NCBI GenBank assembly: GCA_018057925.1
Contig: JAGPCT010000015.1
Coordinates: 1 to 62,120 of the forward strand
Direction: 5' to 3'
DNA length: 62,120 nucleotides
Source: Saprospiraceae bacterium
GTDB lineage: Bacteria; Bacteroidota; Bacteroidia; Chitinophagales; Saprospiraceae
The notes below the pieces were generated by a model, which was not told the origin of the DNA, did no database searches, and saw only the letters and a list, made by a program, of their open reading frames with translations. Positions 46,921 to 55,758 of this stretch are shown here, piece by piece (positions within the stretch are counted from its first letter, which is position 1; each line of letters begins with the position of its first letter). The translations under genes and the position numbers were made by a program.

Positions 46921-47075
46921 CTTTGTTAAAGTTTTGATAATACAAATTTATACAATTTTAGAGTAAATACACGAATATCCGCAGATAATGCTATTTTGAA
47001 GCAATATGAATATTTATTTGCAAATTAAATAATAAAATACACAATATATAATCTGTTCTAAAAAAAATTTTGAAT

Positions 47076-47083
47076 TACTTTTG
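47076..47083 (+). promoter_or_regulatory. -7 box for glnA
   Basis: TACTTTTG matches TAnnTTTG, 41 bases before the ATG. Confidence 0.5.
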
Positions 47084-47124
47084 CACTGTTTTTAATAACA
47101 ATCAATATCCAACATTTCCCAACC

Positions 47125-49317
47125 ATGAGTTTAAAAAGATTCAATGCCATTGATATCATTCACAACAGATTTGATATCGCTCAACCTCATTCTGCCCCGG
47201 AGCAAGTAAAAATTTCTAGTTTTTATGGTGAGAACGTATTTAATGACGAAACCATGAAAAAGTACTTGCCTGAGGCTGCCTATTTCAGCGTTAAAGCCGC
47301 CATTCAGACTGGCAGTAATTTGAATAAGGATGTTGCAGGTGTTGTTGCTGAAGCTATGAAAAAATGGGCGATGGAAAAAGGCGCTACCCATTATGCGCAT
47401 TGGTTTCAACCACTCACCGGGAAAACAGCCGAAAAACACGACTCTTTTTTCACGATCACCCCTGACGGCAAAGCTATAGAAGAATTTGGCAGCAATGAGT
47501 TGGCTCAACAAGAACCTGATGGATCATCCTTCCCCGGAGGCGGGCTACGCACTACTTTTGAAGCAAGAGGTTATACCTCATGGGACCCTTCCTCACCGGC
47601 TTTCATCTTAGAAGTTGGAAATGGTCGCACTCTATGTATTCCTACTATTTTTGTCACATATAGTGGCGATTCATTAGACTATAAGTTACCCTTATTAAAG
47701 TCAATCAATTTTATTGAAAATGCCGCTCTCAATGTTTGCAAAATGTTTGACCCTGAGGTTGAACGAATCCATATCACGCTCGGATGGGAACAAGAATACT
47801 TTCTCATTGATGAATCTTTTTTACTAGCGCGTCCTGATTTGATGTTTACCGGGCGGACTTTACTTGGGAAACATAGTCAAAAGGGACAACAATTAGAAGA
47901 TCATTATTTCGGCTCGATTCCGGAAAGAGCATTTAACTATATGCGGGATCTTGAAACAGAGTGCCATCGACTTGGCATACCTGTAAGAACAAGACATAAT
48001 GAAGTCGGACCGGCCCAATATGAGCTGGCACCTATGTTTGAAGAGGTTAACATTGCAACAGACCACAATCAGTTGTTGATGGACCTTATGGAGCGGGTAG
48101 CTAAAAAACACAAATTGGCGGTTTTATTGCATGAAAAGCCATTCGATGGTGTTAATGGATCAGGCAAGCACAACAACTGGTCTATTGCCACCAATACCGG
48201 TAAAAATCTACTTTCTCCCGGAAAAAATCCCGGGAAAGATCTTAGGTTTTTAACATTCTTTGTCAATACGATACGAGCAGTCATGCATCATGCGGATTTG
48301 CTTAGAGCAAGTATAGCATCCGCATCAAATGATCATAGGTTGGGTGCAAATGAAGCTCCACCTGCAATTGTCTCAGTCTATATTGGCAAAGCGCTAAAAG
48401 AGGTTTTGGACTTCATAGCAGAAGGAAAAGAAAGCAATCAAATAATGATCAAAGAAGTATTGTCATTGCTAAAAAAAGCACCCAATTTGGAATTAGACAA
48501 TACCGATCGCAATCGAACTTCCCCTTTCGCCTTCACAGGTAATAAATTCGAAATCAGAATGGTAGGCTCTTCCATGAATTGCTCAGGCCCTATGATGATT
48601 ATGAATACCATTGTCGGTGATCAATTAAATTCCTTTATCCAAGATGTTGCAGATGTTGAGGCAGAAGGAAAGCCTCAGGACCGAGCAATTATGGCCGTCC
48701 TCCGTAGATATATCAACGAATCCTTACCTATTCTATTTGAAGGTGACGGCTATAGCAAAGAATGGGAGGAAGAAGCCAAAAGACGTGGACTCAGCAACTT
48801 CAAAAACACTCCGGAAGCTCTACAAGCCTTTAAGACCCAAAAAGTTAACGACCTTTTCAATCGATCAGGTGTTCTCACTAAAATAGAACAAGAGGCTCAT
48901 TATGCTGTCATGTTTGAAAATTATAACTTAAAGCTTGATATCGAAAGTAAGGTATTAACTGACCTTTGTAAATCTTATATCTTGCCGGCATGTTTGGCCT
49001 ATCAAACAAAAGTAGCAACCAATATTCATTCATTGATGCAGATTGGACTTCCTCAAGGTAGCTATCAAACGCAAACCAACTTACTCAACGACCTTTCCAA
49101 TTATATCAATATTGTTGCCTCAAAAACAGAACAATTGGAAAAAGCTATAGATTTTGCACATCATCAACAAGATTATGAGTCCGAAGCTGACATATTTTGC
49201 AATACAGTAAAACCGCTCATGGAAGAAATCAGAAATGCTGTTGACTTTTTAGAGGGTATCGTTGAAGACAACCTTTGGCCATTGGCAAAATACAGAGAAA
49301 TGATGTTTTTTAGATAA
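47125..49317 (+). CDS. glnA: Glutamine synthetase type III
   Basis: A 730-residue ATP-dependent enzyme that makes glutamine from glutamate and ammonia. Length and segments identify the GSIII class typical of Bacteroidota: GATHYAHWFQPLTG, HDSFF, GSSFPGGGLRTTFEARGYT, the catalytic GWEQEYFLID, RTRHNEVGPAQYELAP and GVNGSGKHNNWSIATNTGKN. It has a C-terminal helical region (TEQLEKAIDFAHHQQDYESE). The gene is monocistronic. No partner such as GOGAT or P-II is in the window. Confidence 0.97.
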   Translation: MSLKRFNAIDIIHNRFDIAQPHSAPEQVKISSFYGENVFNDETMKKYLPEAAYFSVKAAIQTGSNLNKDVAGVVAEAMKKWAMEKGATHYAHWFQPLTGKTAEKHDSFFTITPDGKAIEEFGSNELAQQEPDGSSFPGGGLRTTFEARGYTSWDPSSPAFILEVGNGRTLCIPTIFVTYSGDSLDYKLPLLKSINFIENAALNVCKMFDPEVERIHITLGWEQEYFLIDESFLLARPDLMFTGRTLLGKHSQKGQQLEDHYFGSIPERAFNYMRDLETECHRLGIPVRTRHNEVGPAQYELAPMFEEVNIATDHNQLLMDLMERVAKKHKLAVLLHEKPFDGVNGSGKHNNWSIATNTGKNLLSPGKNPGKDLRFLTFFVNTIRAVMHHADLLRASIASASNDHRLGANEAPPAIVSVYIGKALKEVLDFIAEGKESNQIMIKEVLSLLKKAPNLELDNTDRNRTSPFAFTGNKFEIRMVGSSMNCSGPMMIMNTIVGDQLNSFIQDVADVEAEGKPQDRAIMAVLRRYINESLPILFEGDGYSKEWEEEAKRRGLSNFKNTPEALQAFKTQKVNDLFNRSGVLTKIEQEAHYAVMFENYNLKLDIESKVLTDLCKSYILPACLAYQTKVATNIHSLMQIGLPQGSYQTQTNLLNDLSNYINIVASKTEQLEKAIDFAHHQQDYESEADIFCNTVKPLMEEIRNAVDFLEGIVEDNLWPLAKYREMMFFR

Positions 49318-49562
49318 AATCAAGACAATTTATTGATTGTATCAAGGAATCAAGCCATTGAAGGCGTCTATGATAATGAACCATCTTCGTAACACAAGAT
49401 GGTGAACTTCATCAATATGCATCAATGGCACTCTACTTTGTACAATAATCTTATAAAATTCTTGTAATTTCCACTTGTCATTCATGAAAGATTTGGTCTA
49501 TTTGGATAAAATATTTAAATCAATAGTAAAAGTATTGCTTAATGCTTGTAACTTTGACTCTC
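49318..49562. other. Gene-free stretch after glnA with a hairpin
   Basis: No gene seen. An 8-bp perfect stem ACCATCTT/AAGATGGT (49380-49403) with an 8-base loop is present but has no T tract after it, so it is not a classical terminator. The neighbouring bases to 49882 hold repeat copy G and the dnaG leader. Confidence 0.5.
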
Positions 49563-49709
49563 AACCCGAATTAGCAGGATGACTATTGACAGTGTATTAT
49601 GTCGATTATGAGGATAACCTCAATATAAAAACCGTTTCAATGGTTCCAGAAAGCCAATGATTAGGTGACATAAATCGATTCAGCATTTGTCCAATGTGTA
49701 ATTTGGGTT
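49563..49709 (+). repeat. 150-bp repeat, diverged copy G
   Basis: 147 bases in forward orientation: AACCCGAATT ... GTCGATTATGAGGATAACC ... CCGTTTCAATGGTTCCAGAAAGCCAATGATTA (in part) ... ATAAATCGATTCAGCATTTGTCC ... AATTTGGGTT. The outer ends and the first and third hairpins are recognisable with several changes. Confidence 0.75.
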
Positions 49710-49882
49710 AATCGGCATAAAGAGACGTCAATCAATTTTGTATTTGTCAAAAATGAGATGAAGGTTGAACAAAACAGAAAATATTTTATTTGAAATATAT
49801 TATTTAATACGTACGGCCTGACTCAAAAGTCAACTTTATTGAGCAGTTGCATATTAACAATTTCGACTCAGAACTAAATTTA

Positions 49883-51826
49883 ATGATACCTAATAAGACA
49901 ATAGAAGAAATATTCCAAAAGGCTCGAATAGAAGAAGTCGTAGGAGATTTTCTTGTCCTAAAAAAACGAGGCGTCAATTTATTGGGTCATTGTCCGTTTC
50001 ATAATGAAAAAACGCCTTCTTTTACGGTATCGCCAACAAAGAATATATTTAAATGCTTTGGCTGTGGGAAATCAGGAACTTCGGTTGGTTTTATCATGGA
50101 ACACGAAAACATGTCGTATGTAGAAGCATTGCATTATCTCGCTAGAAAGTACAATGTATTAATAGAAGAAGTTGAAAAAAAGCCGGAACAAATTGAAGAA
50201 GACAGGCAAAAAGAAAGTCTTATCCTAATCAATGAATTCGCCATGAAGCATTTTCAATATAATCTTATTGAGACACAATTTGGAAGAGACGCCGGCTTGT
50301 CTTATTTCACATCACGAGGATTCCATCAGGGTACAATTGATAAATTTGGTTTGGGCTTTGCCTTTCCCGATGGTCATAACTTGCAGAATGAAGCAAAAGT
50401 AAAGGCATACAACATCGATTTGATGAAACAATTGGGGCTTATCACCGAGCATAACCGTGACTTTTTCACCAATCGGGTTATGTTTCCAATATATAATCTA
50501 TCAGGTAGAATTGTAGGCTTCGGGGGTAGAGCACTAACAACCAATGATAAGACGCCTAAATATTTAAACTCATCAGAATCAATTATATACAACAAAAGTA
50601 ATATTCTGTATGGATTTTTTCAAGGCAAAAATGCGATTAGAAAGGAAGATCATTGTCTTTTAGTTGAAGGGTATATTGATGTAACGACCTTGCATCAAGC
50701 GGGAATTGAGATTGCTGTAGCATCTTCAGGAACTTCTCTCACTTTGGAACAAGCCCTGCTCATCAAAAGATTTACAGATAATGTAACCATTCTATATGAT
50801 GGCGATCAAGCTGGCATCAAAGCATCCTTGCGAGCATTAGATATATTGTTGGAGCAAAATTTAAATGTAAAAATTGCTGTTTTGCCCAATGAGGAAGATC
50901 CTGATTCATATCTAAAAGCGCATGGGAGTCAGGCTTTGACCGATTATTTAGCAACAAACTCCATGGATTTTGTTCAATTTAAGCTTTCAATAATCTCAGA
51001 TGTCGAAAAAAATGATCCTATTAAAAAGGTTACTATTGCCCAAGATATGATTCAGTCCATTGCTCGCATTCCGGATATGTTGAAAAGAGACATCTTTGCG
51101 GCAGAAACATCCAAAGTGTTGGACATAAGGGAGGAAGTAATTTTTGCTGAGTTGGCCAAAGCATTGAAAAAACATGCTGACCAACAAAGGTTAGAAGAAA
51201 TCAGAGATCAGCGTCAAAAAGACAGGGATCAAAGCAATAATACACCACCACATGTTGAAAATTTACTTGAAAAATCAGATCAAAACATGCCATTAGAGGC
51301 TATTTTGAAGATTTTACTGTTACATGGTGATAAGGAGTATGACGATGAGTCTAATAAGTTAATCAAAGAAATAATAATTCAAGATCTGGAAGATGAAATT
51401 TCATGCTTTGACCAATCCATTTATTTATCTTTATTCAATGAATATAAAGAAAGGTTAGACGCCGGAATCAGTAACTCTTTTGAATACTATATCAACCACC
51501 CCAATCAAGAAATTAGAAAAATGGCCCTTTCTTGGATTGATTCAGGATATGAATTCAGCCATAACTGGATTGACAAATATAATCACCACCTTCAATACCA
51601 AAAAGCGATCGAAGAAAATTATATCAACGAATATCAACAATCCCTTCTCCTCGTAAAGATGCAAACCCTTAATATTACTGCCGAAGCTAACAAGCAAATT
51701 ATTAATGAAATGATATCAAATAAAGATGAAGAAGGGCTCACTAAGCTATTGTATATTCAAATCGGCATTAATAAAAAAAGAATGGAATTAGCGCAACAGT
51801 TGGGAATGGTTATTATACCTAAGTAA
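49883..51826 (+). CDS. dnaG: DNA primase
   Basis: A 647-residue primase that makes RNA primers at the replication fork. The N-terminal CHC2 zinc-binding motif is C37-P-F-H40 and C58-F-G-C61. The catalytic core carries LYGFFQGKNAIRKEDHCLLVEGYIDV (quoted in part: LVEGYIDVTTLHQAG, the TOPRIM Glu) and TILYDGDQAGIKASLRAL (TOPRIM DxD). The C-terminal helicase-binding part is present. The frame is open back to TTG at 49847, but the ATG at 49883 gives the standard start MIPNKTIEEI. Confidence 0.96.
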   Translation: MIPNKTIEEIFQKARIEEVVGDFLVLKKRGVNLLGHCPFHNEKTPSFTVSPTKNIFKCFGCGKSGTSVGFIMEHENMSYVEALHYLARKYNVLIEEVEKKPEQIEEDRQKESLILINEFAMKHFQYNLIETQFGRDAGLSYFTSRGFHQGTIDKFGLGFAFPDGHNLQNEAKVKAYNIDLMKQLGLITEHNRDFFTNRVMFPIYNLSGRIVGFGGRALTTNDKTPKYLNSSESIIYNKSNILYGFFQGKNAIRKEDHCLLVEGYIDVTTLHQAGIEIAVASSGTSLTLEQALLIKRFTDNVTILYDGDQAGIKASLRALDILLEQNLNVKIAVLPNEEDPDSYLKAHGSQALTDYLATNSMDFVQFKLSIISDVEKNDPIKKVTIAQDMIQSIARIPDMLKRDIFAAETSKVLDIREEVIFAELAKALKKHADQQRLEEIRDQRQKDRDQSNNTPPHVENLLEKSDQNMPLEAILKILLLHGDKEYDDESNKLIKEIIIQDLEDEISCFDQSIYLSLFNEYKERLDAGISNSFEYYINHPNQEIRKMALSWIDSGYEFSHNWIDKYNHHLQYQKAIEENYINEYQQSLLLVKMQTLNITAEANKQIINEMISNKDEEGLTKLLYIQIGINKKRMELAQQLGMVIIPK

Positions 51827-51891
51827 ATATTATTCTACTGTAATAATACAACTTTCCTATCTATTATTCAAAGACCCTAATCACCTCATTA

Positions 51892-53136
51892 TTAATAAAT
51901 TCTATATGAATATCCAATTCCGATTTCAAAATCAGATTTTTTGTTATTCATATATGCAACCGTACCATACACACTATGTTTAGGTGTAAAATGATAGTCT
52001 AGTTCAATATTTGCACCATAGCTCCAGCCATCATTCTTGGCTGCATACATTTTATCAATACTTTCGTATGCTTGATTTGTATTTTTAGAAAAGCCTTGAA
52101 TTCTTGATGAAGCTTGAATAAGCCCTGAAATATTCTCATATCGTGCAATACCTGATGTAGCCAAGGATATCTTTTGATTGATTCGATGGCTATAACCTAA
52201 AGCTATGCCGGCATCTACTGTGACAGAATTAACTTTTTGTGAAACAATATCAATATTTTCAGGAACAAAAAGATCCTGACGCAATGAAGCATTTAATTTT
52301 TGATTGACATCTTCAACAATCTTATCGTCTCTTGTATGCCTAACCCAAACCGGAACGTGTACACTTATGGCATTCTTCTTATTTATAAAATACGATGCTG
52401 ACGGAATAGCTTGTATGCCTGAATATTTGATTGCCGCATTGGCAAAACTTCCCAAGGCAAAACTAAAATTCCAATTTCTCCTTAATTTTTTCGTATCAAA
52501 AGTCAGACTTTCAAATTTTTCCAATGGAGATTCAGGAATATCAACTGTTTTAATTTCTTTAGACTCTAATAAGCTCAATTCACCATCATTCTCGCTGTTA
52601 AATGTCGAATTAAAAGTAGAAACAGGCTTTGCTCCGTTGTATTCTGATGTGCTAAAGCTATACGAGTTATCATTTTTACCATCAACCAAAGTTGAAGGTA
52701 CTTTACTCTTTACTTGAATAATATCATCAGATTTGGTAATGTAAGTGTGTCCGGGGAGTATCAATTGCTGATTACCTTGATTGCGGCTATTTTGGCGATT
52801 TGGTTTAATAATAGTCCCTGCATAATACTTCGAATCATCATTATTATCCAATGATTTAGAACTTTTTACTACGTCATTGTGCGTTACTTCTTCTTTAATC
52901 GCGATAGTGTGCTGATTGTCATTCAGTATAAAGGACTCATCTTTCTGAGCAAGAATAACATCTGAGCTTTGATTCAAAATAAAATTATCTAAAAGGATAT
53001 AGCCGCCCAACACAAAGGCTAAAATGGCAACGGCAACGGGAATCCAATACTTTTTGGACATTGGACTATGGCTTGGCAGTGAATCGTTAAGCCGATGTAC
53101 CATATCCTCCCACGCTCTATCTTCAAAACTTTTCAA
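51892..53136 (-). CDS. One-piece membrane-anchored beta-barrel protein, putative anti-sigma/sensor (module 2)
   Basis: A 414-residue protein with the same layout as the module 1 protein but little sequence in common. Residues 1-30 are cytoplasmic and amphipathic (MKSFEDRAWEDMVHRLNDSL). Residues 31-49 form a membrane helix (WIPVAVAILAFVLGGYILL) preceded by MSKKY. Residues 50-220 are a polar Ser/Asn-rich linker. From 221 strands follow (NWNFSFALGSFANAAIKY, VTVDAGIALGYSH, GWSYGANIELDYHF), ending YSYRIY. There is no cleavable signal peptide. The ATG overlaps the stop of the upstream ECF sigma gene (TGA/ATG, 53133-53136). It is probably that factor's anti-sigma partner and sensor. Confidence 0.8.
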   Translation of the reverse strand: MKSFEDRAWEDMVHRLNDSLPSHSPMSKKYWIPVAVAILAFVLGGYILLDNFILNQSSDVILAQKDESFILNDNQHTIAIKEEVTHNDVVKSSKSLDNNDDSKYYAGTIIKPNRQNSRNQGNQQLILPGHTYITKSDDIIQVKSKVPSTLVDGKNDNSYSFSTSEYNGAKPVSTFNSTFNSENDGELSLLESKEIKTVDIPESPLEKFESLTFDTKKLRRNWNFSFALGSFANAAIKYSGIQAIPSASYFINKKNAISVHVPVWVRHTRDDKIVEDVNQKLNASLRQDLFVPENIDIVSQKVNSVTVDAGIALGYSHRINQKISLATSGIARYENISGLIQASSRIQGFSKNTNQAYESIDKMYAAKNDGWSYGANIELDYHFTPKHSVYGTVAYMNNKKSDFEIGIGYSYRIY

Positions 53137-53693
53137 CCTACACTTTTTTGTAAATTACTAATACTTAACCAATTTTTCAGTCTCTTTCGAGCTTCAAATA
53201 AGTGCCATTTGCTTGTATTCTCTTTAATATCAAGCAATTTGGCGATTTCATTATGTGAATATCCCTCTAAGGCATATTTTGTAAAAACAGACCGAGTTAT
53301 ATCGGGTAATTTGTCAATAAGCCTATAAATATAATCTAAATTCTCATAGGGTTCTTGAACAGCTACCCCGTCAAATATTGTTTCAACCAGAGCAATCTTA
53401 GAATTGTAGTTCTTATTTCCTCGATGAAAATCTATCATAGTATTATACACGATTCTACGAATCCATCCTTCAACATTGGTCAAAATTGGCTTTTTGGTTA
53501 AATGAATAAAAACCTTTAAAAAACCGTCATTCACCACGCTGAGTATATCTTCTTCAACATGCATATATTTACGACACATAGCAACCATAGTGCCCAAATA
53601 AAGTCGATACAACTTCTCCTGCCCGACACGGTCATTATCAGCACATGCACTGATGATTTCTTCTATGGAATTGTATTTATTTTTATTTGACAC
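53133..53693 (-). CDS. ECF RNA polymerase sigma factor (module 2)
   Basis: A 186-residue ECF sigma factor. Region 2 is seen around EEDILSVVNDGFLKVFIHL and GWIRRIVYNTMIDFHR, and region 4 as LPDITRSVFTKYALEGYSHNE with IAKLLDIKENTSKWHLFEAR as the helix-turn-helix. It resembles the first ECF factor in length and in genetic linkage, though not closely in sequence. It is coupled to the one-piece beta-barrel protein. A TAAATTTG box (minus strand, 53720-53727) lies 27 bases before the start. Confidence 0.9.
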   Translation of the reverse strand: MSNKNKYNSIEEIISACADNDRVGQEKLYRLYLGTMVAMCRKYMHVEEDILSVVNDGFLKVFIHLTKKPILTNVEGWIRRIVYNTMIDFHRGNKNYNSKIALVETIFDGVAVQEPYENLDYIYRLIDKLPDITRSVFTKYALEGYSHNEIAKLLDIKENTSKWHLFEARKRLKNWLSISNLQKSVG

Positions 53694-53870
53694 AGATATT
53701 TAATATAGTCTGAATTCCACAAATTTACAACATTCTTGCTTTCACGGTTGCTTTCAGATATAAAATAAGACGAATAAATATTAAAATTAGTTGGGTGTAC
53801 TTGGTAGTTTAGTAAAAGTTTTATAACTTTGAGTTTTTAATTTCAGATTATTAACCCAAATAATATTCAG

Positions 53871-54977
53871 ATGCCCAAATCACTTCAGAACTATTTATAT
53901 ATAGGTCAAAGTCAACGTAAAGGAATTATCATTGCATTAGTATTGCTTATTTTGTATGGCTTGTTCCGCCATATCTACATTCAGAATAATTCGGATATAT
54001 TCAATGCTTCCTTTCCTGTCGAAAAAAATACAACTCCTTTCAATAAACCAGTGGAAAAGGCTTCAACCCCCGTTGATATTAATCAAATAACCCATGATGA
54101 TCTTATCGCATCCGGATTTCCTGAAAAATTAGCCAAAAGAATCATCCATTATCGCGATAAAATAGGAGGTTTCAATCGTTGGGATCAAGTCAAAAAGGTA
54201 TATGGGCTGACGCAAAACCAGTTACATCTTATACAATCTCAATATACATTATCTCATAACAAGGAAAATAAGGCATTCGCATCACATCATAACTTTGCCA
54301 AAAGGCAAACCACTCATGTCAAATCACGCTTCAATTTAAGCCCATTTGACCCTAACACAATAACATACAAGGAATTACAAATGATGGGACTTCCAAAAAA
54401 TATTATCAATGGCTTAATCAATTTTCGAAAATCCGGCTTTGTATATAAAAAACCTGAAGACCTTCGTAAATTATACGCCATGGATGAAAAAACGTATGTC
54501 AAGATCCAACCATTTCTGATTTTCAGTCAAGTAGATCATTCTTTAAAAACGAAATACAAACAACCGAATAAAGTATTTCAATCTATTGACATAAATACAG
54601 CAACAGAGGTACAGTTGATAGAATTGCCGGGAATCGGTAAATATTATGCTCGTATCATCCTCAATTGGCGCAATAAGTTAGGTGGCTTTAGCAATATTGA
54701 TCAAATAAAATCCACATACAATTTACCGGACTCTATTTTTAATAAAATAACTGAATATATCCGATTTTCCACTCCACCAACTCAAATTAATGTCAACACT
54801 TCCGATGCATATACTTTAGCTAAACATTTTTACATCAAAGCGAAGGAAGCCCAAATCATTGTAAACTATAGAAATAATCATGGACCTTATGCCCAAGTCG
54901 ATGAATTGATCAAAACAGGTGCCTTTACAAAGGAATGGCTCACTAAAGTCGGTCCTTACCTAAAAGTATCGGAATGA
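53871..54977 (+). CDS. Membrane-anchored protein with four helix-hairpin-helix repeats (ComEA-like)
   Basis: A 368-residue protein with a cytoplasmic N-terminus, one membrane helix at about 17-34 (GIIIALVLLILYGLFRHI) and four successive HhH units outside: VDINQITHDDLIASGFP, FDPNTITYKELQMMGLP, IDINTATEVQLIELPGIGK, and INVNTSDAYTLAKHFY, each followed by an R-x-K-x-G-G-F/Y-like loop. ComEA proteins bind incoming double-stranded DNA; most have one or two units. Unit 3 has the canonical LPGIGK hairpin, while the others are more divergent. The gene is oriented away from the sigma module and converges on the SDR gene. Confidence 0.87.
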   Translation: MPKSLQNYLYIGQSQRKGIIIALVLLILYGLFRHIYIQNNSDIFNASFPVEKNTTPFNKPVEKASTPVDINQITHDDLIASGFPEKLAKRIIHYRDKIGGFNRWDQVKKVYGLTQNQLHLIQSQYTLSHNKENKAFASHHNFAKRQTTHVKSRFNLSPFDPNTITYKELQMMGLPKNIINGLINFRKSGFVYKKPEDLRKLYAMDEKTYVKIQPFLIFSQVDHSLKTKYKQPNKVFQSIDINTATEVQLIELPGIGKYYARIILNWRNKLGGFSNIDQIKSTYNLPDSIFNKITEYIRFSTPPTQINVNTSDAYTLAKHFYIKAKEAQIIVNYRNNHGPYAQVDELIKTGAFTKEWLTKVGPYLKVSE

Positions 54978-54987
54978 TGACAGTTGG

Positions 54988-55758
54988 TTAAGGTTTTCGG
55001 CCAGACCTATCAATCAACATTGCGCTACCCTGCTGTGTTGAAGTAACCAGCACATCTTGAATATTGACATGTGATGGTCGAGTTAAGATAAAATATATGA
55101 TTTCTGCGACATCATTCGCATTAAGCGGCTTAAAGTCTTCATATATCTTGGCTCTTTGTGCATCACCATCAAAACGTACTAATGAAAACTCTGTATCTTC
55201 GACTGCTCCGGGGCTTACTGATGATACCTTGACACCGTAGGGATACAAATCCATACGCATCGCTTTTGTCAAAGCTTCAACACCAAATTTGGTAGCATTA
55301 TATACATTTCCTTTGGGATAAGTTTCTTTTCCTGCTGTGGAACCAAGGTTCAAAATATGACCACTTTTCCTTTCAACCATGCCCGGACTGATTAACCGAG
55401 TCATGTGCAATAATCCCTTTAGGTTTGTGTCAATCATTTGATTCCAATGTTCAAAGGATCCTCTATGAATCTCATCCAACCCTTTTGCCAATCCGGCATT
55501 ATTAATCAAAACATCTATCACTTTTAAGTCGTTCGGTAAGTTTTCCCAAAAATTGAGGCAAGCATCTAAGTCCCGAATGTCAAAAGAATATGTAAATACC
55601 AAATTATCGGATTGAGCTTCCAGATTTTCTTTAAGCTCATTCAATAGATTGGTTCGTCGACCTGTTAGTATTAACTTACATTGTAATGACTGATTCAATA
55701 AAGTGGCGGTTGCTCTTCCAATACCTGAAGTTGCCCCAGTTATCAATATGGTTTTCAT
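54988..55758 (-). CDS. Short-chain dehydrogenase/reductase
   Basis: A 256-residue NAD(P)-dependent oxidoreductase of the classical SDR family, closest to YdfG-type 3-hydroxy acid or serine dehydrogenases. The cofactor site GATSGIGRATA (7-17), the NNAGLAKG motif and the catalytic Tyr/Lys in YNATKFGVEALTKAM are visible, as is the SPGAVEDTEFS segment. The substrate is unknown. It starts 4 bases before the stop of the TlpA-like gene, so the two are co-translated. Confidence 0.93.
   Translation of the reverse strand: MKTILITGATSGIGRATATLLNQSLQCKLILTGRRTNLLNELKENLEAQSDNLVFTYSFDIRDLDACLNFWENLPNDLKVIDVLINNAGLAKGLDEIHRGSFEHWNQMIDTNLKGLLHMTRLISPGMVERKSGHILNLGSTAGKETYPKGNVYNATKFGVEALTKAMRMDLYPYGVKVSSVSPGAVEDTEFSLVRFDGDAQRAKIYEDFKPLNANDVAEIIYFILTRPSHVNIQDVLVTSTQQGSAMLIDRSGRKP

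Noticed and set aside
47131-47511. 126-codon ORF opposite glnA
   Set aside because: Shadow frame of type III glutamine synthetase.
49847-49882. Upstream TTG start for dnaG
   Set aside because: It adds 12 residues not seen in primases, whereas ATG at 49883 gives the standard N-terminus.
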